Assembly (NCBI GenBank): GCA_903861195.1 | Contig: CAIOTJ010000452.1 | Location: 1-46,504 of the forward strand | Reading direction: 5' to 3' | Origin: an uncultured Planctomycetaceae bacterium | GTDB taxonomy: Bacteria; Planctomycetota; Planctomycetia; Planctomycetales; Planctomycetaceae | Length of the DNA stretch: 46,504 nucleotides | The notes under the pieces: generated by a model | Told to the model about the DNA's origin: nothing | What the model saw: only the letters and a program-made list of their open reading frames with translations | The model's database searches: none | Part shown: positions 27,476-34,064 of the stretch, one piece after another | How the letters are laid out: each line of letters starts with the position of its first letter | How positions within the stretch are numbered: the first letter of the stretch is position 1 | Made by a program: the position numbers and the translations under genes

Positions 27476-27553
27476 GGCCGATCTTCCTAAGATCTATTCT
27501 GGCATGTGTTTGCGGCGAGTTTTTGGAAATGAACGATTTGCACGTTTTTCTCC

Positions 27554-27583
27554 TTGCAAAATCGTTAAAGAGGGGCCAATAAT
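27554..27583 (+). promoter_or_regulatory. Sigma-70-type promoter for the sigma factor/lipid operon
   Basis: TTGCAA (27554-27559) and AATAAT (27578-27583) are separated by 18 bases, matching the housekeeping consensus at about nine of twelve positions. The predicted start is near 27590, about 70 bases before the ATG at 27662. The -35 lies inside an inverted CGATTT box, so a repressor bound there would block the polymerase. Confidence 0.5.
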
Positions 27584-27661
27584 CCGGTGCACGATTTGAA
27601 CGATTTTGTTCGTCGGATGTCCGATTGAACTCAGTGTCTCTCGCCTCAAGGATCATCGATC

Positions 27662-28672
27662 ATGAAGTCTCGTTCGATTTCCCGCCCCCAGGGTTCCAAG
27701 ACGGCTCGGGGCACTTCCAAGAGTGTTGGAGCTGGCAAGTCCGGTAAGACGCGGGCCTCTTTAGCCCGGACCAAGGTCCACCTGACGGACCCCACCCTTC
27801 CTTCCCGTGCTGAGAAACTGCTGCGGCGTGAGATCGCATTCATTCACAATCGCTCGTTTTCCCGAATGGATGTCGAGAAGGCCAAGGCTGAGTTTCAGTC
27901 CATGTCTCCGAACGGTGCCGGACGGACTCGGCAAGCTCCCGCTGATGTACCTGCCTACTTCCAGGAACTGTACGCCACTCCACTGCTGACTGCCGATGAG
28001 GAAAAGGCGTTGTTCCGGCTGATGAACCTGTTTAAATTCCGGGCCAATGCACTCCGTTCAGAGATCAATCCCGACTCTCCGGCACCCGGTCTGGTGTCGG
28101 AGGCGGAGGGCTGGATCAGTTTAGCCGGCCAGGTTCGTGATCGGATTGTCCGGGCCAACCTCCGGCTGGTGGTTTCGATCGCTCGCCGCTTCGCAAATGA
28201 TCTCTGCTCGTTCGACGACCTTGTCAGTGATGGCAACGTGGCCTTGCTGAACGCTGTGGAGAAATTCGACTACGGACGTGGTTTCCGGTTCAGTACCTAC
28301 GCCACGCATGCAGTTCAGCGTGACTTCTTCCGGATCATCCGCAAGAGGCGCAATGAGAGTGCCCGGTGTACCCTGGGAATTTCAGAGATGCTGGCCAATT
28401 CTCCCGATGATTCCGATCCTGTCAGCATTGAGACCGACAAACTCCGCCAGGCGAGCCAGGTCCGCGAGTTGATGTCGCAGCAGCTCAGCGAAAGGGAGCA
28501 ACTGGTGGTCGCCCTGCGGTTTGGACTGCAGCCGGGGAGTGAGCCCGCGACTTTGCAGGTGGTGGCCGACGCCCTGCAGGTCAGCAAGGAGCGGGTGCGG
28601 CAGATCGAGTTGAAAGCCATCGAAAAGATGCAGCGGGGAGCCACGATCACCCGTTGGCAGACCGCCGGGTAA
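27662..28672 (+). CDS. Sigma-70-family RNA polymerase sigma factor lacking region 3
   Basis: The 336-residue protein begins with about 60 basic, Ser/Lys/Arg-rich residues. It then shows a region 1.2-like segment (VPAYFQELYATPLLTADEE, about 96-114) and region 2 (about 160-228; NLRLVVSIARRF, FDDLVSDGNVALLNAVEKFD, FRFSTYATHAVQRDFFR). Region 4 (about 274-324) carries the HTH TLQVVADALQVSKERVRQIE. Only about 45 residues separate regions 2.4 and 4, too few for a normal region 3. The layout therefore sits between RpoD-like and ECF factors. AAGGA lies about nine bases before the ATG. The gene is first in the operon, 42 bases ahead of the FAD oxidoreductase, and divergent from the MerR/B12-fold regulator, so it probably drives expression of this operon and of other genes. 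No anti-sigma gene is adjacent. Confidence 0.9.
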   Translation: MKSRSISRPQGSKTARGTSKSVGAGKSGKTRASLARTKVHLTDPTLPSRAEKLLRREIAFIHNRSFSRMDVEKAKAEFQSMSPNGAGRTRQAPADVPAYFQELYATPLLTADEEKALFRLMNLFKFRANALRSEINPDSPAPGLVSEAEGWISLAGQVRDRIVRANLRLVVSIARRFANDLCSFDDLVSDGNVALLNAVEKFDYGRGFRFSTYATHAVQRDFFRIIRKRRNESARCTLGISEMLANSPDDSDPVSIETDKLRQASQVRELMSQQLSEREQLVVALRFGLQPGSEPATLQVVADALQVSKERVRQIELKAIEKMQRGATITRWQTAG

Positions 28673-28714
28673 GTCTGGTTGTTGAGCAGGTTGGCCCCTG
28701 TGCCCACGATCTGA

Positions 28715-30058
28715 ATGGAGCGGAAATTGCGGATTGCGATTGTCGGCACAGGGATTTCCGGGTTGACCGCGGCGCACTATCTGAGGCGGCGGCATGACGT
28801 GACGTTGTTCGATGGGGCCGATTATGTGGGTGGACATACCCACACGGTCGATGTGGAGTTTGAGGGTGAAGCAGCGACAATTGACACTGGGTTCATTGTC
28901 TTTAACGATTGGACCTATCCAAATTTCATCCGGCTGTTGAATGAGTTGGGAGTGGCGTGGCAAGACACGAACATGAGTTTCAGTGTCCGTTGCGACCGTT
29001 CCGGTTGGGAGTATAACGGCGGCTCGTTGGGTGGGATGTTCGTGCAGAAACGCAACCTGATCCGCCCCGGCTTCTGGCGGATGATTCAGGACATTTTGCG
29101 GTTTAATCGCGATTCTCCCCGAATCCTGTCCGATCCGGACAATGCCGAAACCGTTGGGGCGTATCTGCGAAGAATGGGGTATGGAGACTCCTTCGCCGAC
29201 CGTTATCTGATTCCCATGGGGGCCTCTATTTGGTCGTGTCCCCCGGGAGTTTTCGCTGAGTTTCCCATTCGCTTCATCGTCGAATTCTATAAGAATCATG
29301 GCCTCTTGAGCGTCACTCACCGCCCGACGTGGCGAACGATCCTGGGAGGTTCTCGCGAGTATGTCCGTCGTCTGATTGAGCCAATTCAGTCAGCGATTCG
29401 ACTCAAGACGGCCGTGACCAGGGTGCTGCGGGGGGAGGAATCGGTGACCCTGCATTCGTCGGAACAGAACCTGGGAGCGTTTGATCATGTGATCTTCGCG
29501 TGCCACAGCGACGAGGCTCTGCAAATGCTGGATCAGCCGACTCTGACCGAGCGGCAGGTCCTGTCTGAGTTTCCCTACCACGTGAACGATGTGGTTTTGC
29601 ATACGGACGTGGGAGTTCTGCCCCGGAGACGCGGGGCGTGGGCCGCCTGGAACTACCACATCGGGCTGGACTCCGCGGCGGAGGCAACCCTGACTTATGA
29701 CATGAATCTTCTGCAGAACCTGCGGAAGAGGCACCGTTACCTGGTCACGTTGAATTCTACCGCAGAGATCGATTCCAGCCGGGTCTTGGGCCGCTACACT
29801 TATGCCCACCCGGTCTACACCACCCGGCGGGCTGCCGCCCAAAGGCGGCATGGTGAGTTGCTCAACCAGAATCGCTCTTCCTTCTGTGGAGCCTACTGGG
29901 GGAACGGGTTTCATGAGGATGGCGTCAAGAGCGCGCTGGCTGTCTGCGGCGCCCTGCTCGGTGAGGATCAAGCATGCACAGTTGTCTCTACGAAGGCTGG
30001 GTCAGACACTGTCGCTTCACTCCCGTGCGCCACGAGTTCGGGTATCGTCTCTTCATGA
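28715..30058 (+). CDS. FAD-dependent amine-oxidase-like oxidoreductase of the lipid operon
   Basis: The 447-residue protein has an N-terminal FAD-binding GxGxxG ([15 protein letters not shown], residues 9-23), then [21 protein letters not shown] and MSFSVRCDR. These segments match the N-terminal FAD half of plant cyclopropane fatty acid synthases and the oxidoreductases of LitR- and RpoE/ChrR-controlled clusters. The C-terminal [12 protein letters not shown] segment is also typical. In related clusters such an enzyme is thought to dehydrogenate or assist modification of acyl chains; that function here is inference. The last 28 codons overlap the DUF1365 gene by 85 bases, probably as a non-conserved tail. 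A TTG seven codons in, preceded by GGAG, is an alternative start. Confidence 0.9.
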   Translation: MERKLRIAIVGTGISGLTAAHYLRRRHDVTLFDGADYVGGHTHTVDVEFEGEAATIDTGFIVFNDWTYPNFIRLLNELGVAWQDTNMSFSVRCDRSGWEYNGGSLGGMFVQKRNLIRPGFWRMIQDILRFNRDSPRILSDPDNAETVGAYLRRMGYGDSFADRYLIPMGASIWSCPPGVFAEFPIRFIVEFYKNHGLLSVTHRPTWRTILGGSREYVRRLIEPIQSAIRLKTAVTRVLRGEESVTLHSSEQNLGAFDHVIFACHSDEALQMLDQPTLTERQVLSEFPYHVNDVVLHTDVGVLPRRRGAWAAWNYHIGLDSAAEATLTYDMNLLQNLRKRHRYLVTLNSTAEIDSSRVLGRYTYAHPVYTTRRAAAQRRHGELLNQNRSSFCGAYWGNGFHEDGVKSALAVCGALLGEDQACTVVSTKAGSDTVASLPCATSSGIVSS

Positions 30059-30741
30059 CCTACCTTGACCTCGACGAGCTCGACGAGGTCTTTCGGGGAA
30101 GATGGTTCTGGTCGGCACGCGGTTTCAACCTGGCATGGTTTCGCCGGTCCGATCACCTGGGTCATCCCGATGTGTCCCTGTCCGAATCGGTCCGGGAACT
30201 CGTTCGATCCCAGACCAATTGCGTGCCGGATGGCCCAATCCGCCTGTTGACCCAGGTACGGCATTTCGGCTACGTGATGAACCCGGTCAGTTTCTACTAC
30301 TGTTTCGATCGGGGGGGAGTGCGGGTCGAGACCATGGTGGCCGAGGTTCATAACACTCCCTGGGGAGAGCGGCACTGCTACGTGATCGATGTCCGTGGCC
30401 AGGACCCGGAGGAGTTGACGAACAGGCACGAGAAACAGTTTCATGTGTCGCCGTTCATGCAGATGGACATGGACTACGTTTGGCGTTTGTCCGTTCCCGG
30501 AGATTCGGTGCGTGTCGGGATCCAGAATCGACGGGGTGAAGAGTTGTTGTTTGACGCTTCTTTGCGGCTGCAACGTCGCGAAATGTCCGGACGGAATCTT
30601 TCCCGGGTGTTGATGAGGTATCCCCTCATGACCGCCCAGGTCACAGCAGGAATCTATTGGCAGGCACTGCGGTTGTGGACCAAACGGGTGCCCTACGTCC
30701 CCCATCCCGGGGCGCTCTCGCACAAGGAATCGAAATCATGA
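29974..30741 (+). CDS. DUF1365 protein of the lipid operon
   Basis: The 255-residue protein has the DUF1365 signatures: N-terminal [35 protein letters not shown], and [11 protein letters not shown] near the middle, then [15 protein letters not shown]. Its molecular function is unknown. It nearly always occurs between an FAD oxidoreductase and a CFA-type methyltransferase and probably acts on the same acyl substrate. GAGGA sits six bases before the ATG, inside the 3' end of the FAD gene (85-base overlap). Its stop overlaps the next start as ATGA (30738-30741), so it is translationally coupled on both sides. Confidence 0.9.
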   Translation: MHSCLYEGWVRHCRFTPVRHEFGYRLFMTYLDLDELDEVFRGRWFWSARGFNLAWFRRSDHLGHPDVSLSESVRELVRSQTNCVPDGPIRLLTQVRHFGYVMNPVSFYYCFDRGGVRVETMVAEVHNTPWGERHCYVIDVRGQDPEELTNRHEKQFHVSPFMQMDMDYVWRLSVPGDSVRVGIQNRRGEELLFDASLRLQRREMSGRNLSRVLMRYPLMTAQVTAGIYWQALRLWTKRVPYVPHPGALSHKESKS

Positions 30742-32075
30742 TTGCCGGCTCCTCACCCGCCTCCTCCTCCTCAAAGCAGCGACGCTCCCTTTGGAGTGAT
30801 CGTCAGGCACGAAGGTTGGTCTTGGGTCAGATGGCCGCATTGCGTGGCGGGCGGATCCTGTTGCACGAGCCGTGCGGAACCCAGACTCTGGGGACTCCCG
30901 ATACCGCCTTCCGAGAGTCGATCGAGTGCGAGGTCACAATTCACAACCCGCGGGTGTACGGCCGCATGCTCTGGGGAGGCAGCCTTGGGGCGGCGGAGGG
31001 GTACATCGACGGCGAATGGGAGGTGGATGATCTCACCAACCTGATCCGGCTGTTTGTGCGGAACGAATCGCTGCTGATGTCGATGGATACCGGATTGGCT
31101 CGCGTCGCGAACTGGGGGGCCCAGGCGTGGCACTGGCTCCGCAAGAACACGCCCGGGGGAAGCCGGCGGAACATCGCCGCCCACTACGACCTGGGAAATG
31201 ATTTTTTTCGCCTGTTTCTCGATGAGACGATGATGTATTCCAGCGGGATTTTCCCGCATTCGGAGGCCTCGCTCCATGAGGCGTCCGTGGAAAAGATCGA
31301 TCGCGTCTGCCGCAAACTGCGGCTCTCACCCCGGGATCATTTGCTGGAGATTGGGACCGGATGGGGAGGGTTCGCCCTGCATGCGGCAGGAACCTATGGC
31401 TGTCGGATCACGACGACCACGATCTCGGACGAGCAGCACTCGTTCGCCACCCGGCGAATTGCCGAAGCCGGGCTCTCCGACCGGGTTCGCGTGCTGAAGT
31501 GTGACTACCGGCACCTCGAGGGAGAGTACGACAAGATCGCCTCGATTGAGATGATCGAGGCGGTCGGGCATGAATTCCTCGACATGTTCTTCCGCAAGTG
31601 TGGGCAGTTGCTCAAGCCCGATGGAATGATGCTGCTGCAGGGGATCGTGATGTTCGAGCAGCGGTATCAGGCCTATCTGAAGGCGACTGATTTCATCCAA
31701 CGCTACGTTTTTCCAGGTGGGTGTCTGCCAACCGTCTCGGCATTGACGGGGGCGGCCGCCCGAACCAGCGATCTCTATCCCCTGCACCTCGAGGATTTCG
31801 CCGAGCATTACGCCCGAACCCTGCGCTGCTGGCGGGAGCGGTTCGAGACTCGTCTCGATGAAGTCCGACAGCTCGGTTTCGACGAGCGGTTCATCCGCAT
31901 TTGGACCTACTACTTCTGCTATTGCGAGGCGGCGTTTCAGGAGCGTTACATTGGCCTCTCGCAATTGATGCTGGCCAAATCGGGCTGGCGGGGAGATCCG
32001 ATCGATGTCGGCCATCCCGTGGAACAGACCACGGTCCGGCCCCCAAGGCGGTTTCAGATCTCGGAGCGGGACTGA
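30738..32075 (+). CDS. Cyclopropane-fatty-acyl-phospholipid-synthase-type methyltransferase
   Basis: The 445-residue protein has the CFA synthase layout: an N-terminal lipid-binding part ([21 protein letters not shown]), [16 protein letters not shown] motif [10 protein letters not shown] (about 202-211), [10 protein letters not shown], and the C-terminal [14 protein letters not shown] and [10 protein letters not shown] segments. The enzyme would transfer a methylene or methyl group from SAM to an unsaturated acyl chain of a phospholipid. At the position of the bicarbonate-binding His of E. coli Cfa (LLHTI), this protein has Gln301 (LLQGI), as in plant cyclopropane synthases. The start at 30738 overlaps the DUF1365 stop (ATGA). 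The exact product (cyclopropane, methyl-branched or furan precursor) is unknown. Confidence 0.92.
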   Translation: MIAGSSPASSSSKQRRSLWSDRQARRLVLGQMAALRGGRILLHEPCGTQTLGTPDTAFRESIECEVTIHNPRVYGRMLWGGSLGAAEGYIDGEWEVDDLTNLIRLFVRNESLLMSMDTGLARVANWGAQAWHWLRKNTPGGSRRNIAAHYDLGNDFFRLFLDETMMYSSGIFPHSEASLHEASVEKIDRVCRKLRLSPRDHLLEIGTGWGGFALHAAGTYGCRITTTTISDEQHSFATRRIAEAGLSDRVRVLKCDYRHLEGEYDKIASIEMIEAVGHEFLDMFFRKCGQLLKPDGMMLLQGIVMFEQRYQAYLKATDFIQRYVFPGGCLPTVSALTGAAARTSDLYPLHLEDFAEHYARTLRCWRERFETRLDEVRQLGFDERFIRIWTYYFCYCEAAFQERYIGLSQLMLAKSGWRGDPIDVGHPVEQTTVRPPRRFQISERD

Positions 32076-32869
32076 TGGAGCTGGCTTTCCCCTTGCTGCT
32101 GGGTTGGATGGGCATGAGCATCGCCATGGCCGCCCTATGGTGGTATCAGTCGCGGCAGGGTGATGCCGGGATTGTCGATGTGGCGTGGGGGCTGGGAGTG
32201 GGACTGCTCGGCACCCTGTTCTGCTGGTTGGCGGAACAGGGGAACCCCAGTCGCCGGCTCCTTCTGGCGAGTCTGGTGTTGATCTGGTCGCTGAGGCTGT
32301 CTGCACACATCGCGGCCCGGTTGCGGCGGATGCCCGAGGACGGCCGGTATCAGAATCTGCGGGAAGAGTGGGGAGCCAACGCACAACGGAAACTGTTTGG
32401 CTTTTTTCAACTCCAGGCTTTCTGGAGCGTTCTCTTCTCGCTCCCCATCCTGTTCGCCGCCTCGAACCCCAAGCCATTTCCGGGGCCCACCGACTGGGCT
32501 GGCATCGCTCTCTGGCTGTTGGCCGTGGCGGGAGAGGCGGTCTCGGACTGGCAATTGCAGCGGTTTCGAATGGATCCCGCCAATCGGGGACAGGTTTGTC
32601 GAACGGGCTTCTGGTACTACACCCGGCACCCGAACTACTTTTTTGAGTGGCTCCATTGGTGGGTCTACCCTCTGCTGGCGGTGGGTGCACCGGGGGGCGG
32701 ATTCGCCCTCGCAGGACCGCTGGTGATGTACTGGTTTCTGACCCGGGTCACCGGCATCCCTCCCACCGAGGCCCAGGCCCTGCGCTCGCGCGGTGCCGCC
32801 TACCGGGAATACCAGGCGACGACGAACAGTTTTTTCCCCTGGTTTCCCAGGGAGAAGCAGGCCATCTGA
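32075..32869 (+). CDS. DUF1295 membrane protein (steroid 5-alpha-reductase-like)
   Basis: The 264-residue integral membrane protein has about six to seven helices. Conserved segments are GIVDVAWGLG and the C-terminal RHPNYFFEWLHWW and PPTEAQALRSRG, typical of the DUF1295/ICMT-like reductase fold that binds NADPH or SAM at the membrane. Its start is the TGATG overlap at 32073-32077, with GGAG just upstream. It is regularly found in LitR/RpoE-type lipid-modification clusters and may reduce or otherwise alter the acyl group; the reaction is not established. Membrane location and coupling to the two methyltransferases support a shared pathway. Confidence 0.9.
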   Translation: MELAFPLLLGWMGMSIAMAALWWYQSRQGDAGIVDVAWGLGVGLLGTLFCWLAEQGNPSRRLLLASLVLIWSLRLSAHIAARLRRMPEDGRYQNLREEWGANAQRKLFGFFQLQAFWSVLFSLPILFAASNPKPFPGPTDWAGIALWLLAVAGEAVSDWQLQRFRMDPANRGQVCRTGFWYYTRHPNYFFEWLHWWVYPLLAVGAPGGGFALAGPLVMYWFLTRVTGIPPTEAQALRSRGAAYREYQATTNSFFPWFPREKQAI

Positions 32870-33909
32870 TGAGCATCACTTCCTGGGGGGCCTTGCAGGC
32901 GGAACGGGGACGGTTGCCCGACTGGATGACTCGGATGGGAATTCGCAAACTGCTGGCGGCCCGCCTGGCCGAGGCAGACAATATCGACTGCGAGCGTAAC
33001 CAGGAGTCAATCGAGAAATTCGTGGAGCTGCTGCGGCAGAGTCCTGTCGCTCTCGTTCCTGAAAAGGCCAATGAACAGCATTACGAGGTCCCTCCCGGGT
33101 TCTTCCAGCAGGTGCTGGGCAAACACCGCAAATACAGTTGCTGCCTGTGGGACCAAGGGGTCGAGACGCTCGACCAGGCCGAGGAGCGGGCTCTCGCAGT
33201 CACCTGTGCCCGGGCGGCACTGTTTGACGGGGCACGCATTCTCGAGTTGGGCTGCGGCTGGGGCTCGTTGACCTTGTGGATGGCCGCCCAGTATCCCCAG
33301 GCAAAGATCACGGCGGTCTCCAATTCAACACCGCAACGCCTGGAAATCGAAAAACTGGCACGGGAGCGGGGATTGGCGAATGTGCAGGTGCTGACCGCCG
33401 ACATGAACCACTTCCAGCCGGAAGGGGAGTTCGACCGCGTGGTCTCGGTCGAGATGTTCGAACATATGCGGAATTACCAGGAGCTCTTGCGACGGATCAG
33501 CACCTGGCTGCGACCCGGGGGCCGTCTCTTCGTGCACATCTTCACGCACGAACGACTGGCTTACCCGTTCGAGACCGAAGGTTCCGACGACTGGATGGGG
33601 AAGTACTTCTTCACCGGAGGGATCATGCCGAGTGACGGACTGCTGCATCGATTCCAGCGTGATCTTCAGCTGCTGCATCGCTGGCGTTGGAACGGCAGGC
33701 ACTATGCACAAACCTGCAATGCCTGGTTGGCCCGGCAGGACGCCCAGCGGTCGAGCGTCATACCGATTCTGGCCGAGGCCTATGGAGGGGAGGGCGCCGA
33801 ACTGTGGTTTCATCGCTGGCGGTTGTTTTTCATGGCGTGTGCCGAATTGTTTGACTACGCGCACGGTGAGGAGTGGGGAGTCTCGCACTACCTGTTTGGC
33901 AAGCCCTGA
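32869..33909 (+). CDS. Second CFA-like SAM-dependent methyltransferase
   Basis: The 346-residue protein begins at a TGATG overlap (32867-32871) with DUF1295. It has SAM motif ILELGCGWGSLTLWM (about 125-139), the acidic residue after strand 2 region, and VEMFEHMRNY, the CFA-family signature. FVHIFTHE then keeps the bicarbonate-site-like His that the first methyltransferase lacks. The family is related to CFA synthases and coclaurine N-methyltransferase-like enzymes. It lacks the long N-terminal lipid-binding domain of the first enzyme. Two distinct methyltransferases in one operon suggest either two methylation steps on one acyl chain or two substrates. It is the last gene of the operon, followed by a G/C-rich hairpin. 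Confidence 0.9.
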   Translation: MSITSWGALQAERGRLPDWMTRMGIRKLLAARLAEADNIDCERNQESIEKFVELLRQSPVALVPEKANEQHYEVPPGFFQQVLGKHRKYSCCLWDQGVETLDQAEERALAVTCARAALFDGARILELGCGWGSLTLWMAAQYPQAKITAVSNSTPQRLEIEKLARERGLANVQVLTADMNHFQPEGEFDRVVSVEMFEHMRNYQELLRRISTWLRPGGRLFVHIFTHERLAYPFETEGSDDWMGKYFFTGGIMPSDGLLHRFQRDLQLLHRWRWNGRHYAQTCNAWLARQDAQRSSVIPILAEAYGGEGAELWFHRWRLFFMACAELFDYAHGEEWGVSHYLFGKP

Positions 33910-33977
33910 GTCCCGGTACCAGATCGGGGCGTGCCTTCCCGAACCATCGCGGAGTGATGGGGCCCTGACGTCAACGA

Positions 33978-34009
33978 TCCCCCCGACCGGACATCCCGAT
34001 CGGGGGGGA
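33978..34009. terminator. G/C hairpin between convergent lipid operon and SPFH gene
   Basis: TCCCCCCGA (33978-33986) pairs with TCGGGGGGGA (34000-34009, one extra G) around a 13-base loop. It sits between the convergent stops at 33909 and 34065 and could end transcription from both sides. No U run follows in either direction, so strength is uncertain. Confidence 0.5.
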
Positions 34010-34064
34010 ATCTGATGGTACGGATGATCTGCTCCATCTTCCTTCGGGCTCAGGCTGCTGGAAC

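Larger units (their letters stand above)
27405..27608. promoter_or_regulatory. Cluster of CGATTT-type boxes in the divergent control region
   Basis: Boxes seen: GCGATTG (about 27406-27412, +), GCGATTTG (27442-27435, -), AACGATTTGCAC (27532-27543, +), TAACGATTTTGCAA (27567-27554, -), and two adjacent direct copies ACGATTTGA / ACGATTTTG (27591-27599 and 27600-27608, +). The third and fourth form an inverted repeat with 12-base spacing. One box covers the -35 of the sigma promoter and two lie just at or past its likely start. This is the layout expected of operators for a dimeric or tetrameric MerR-type repressor. Confidence 0.55.
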
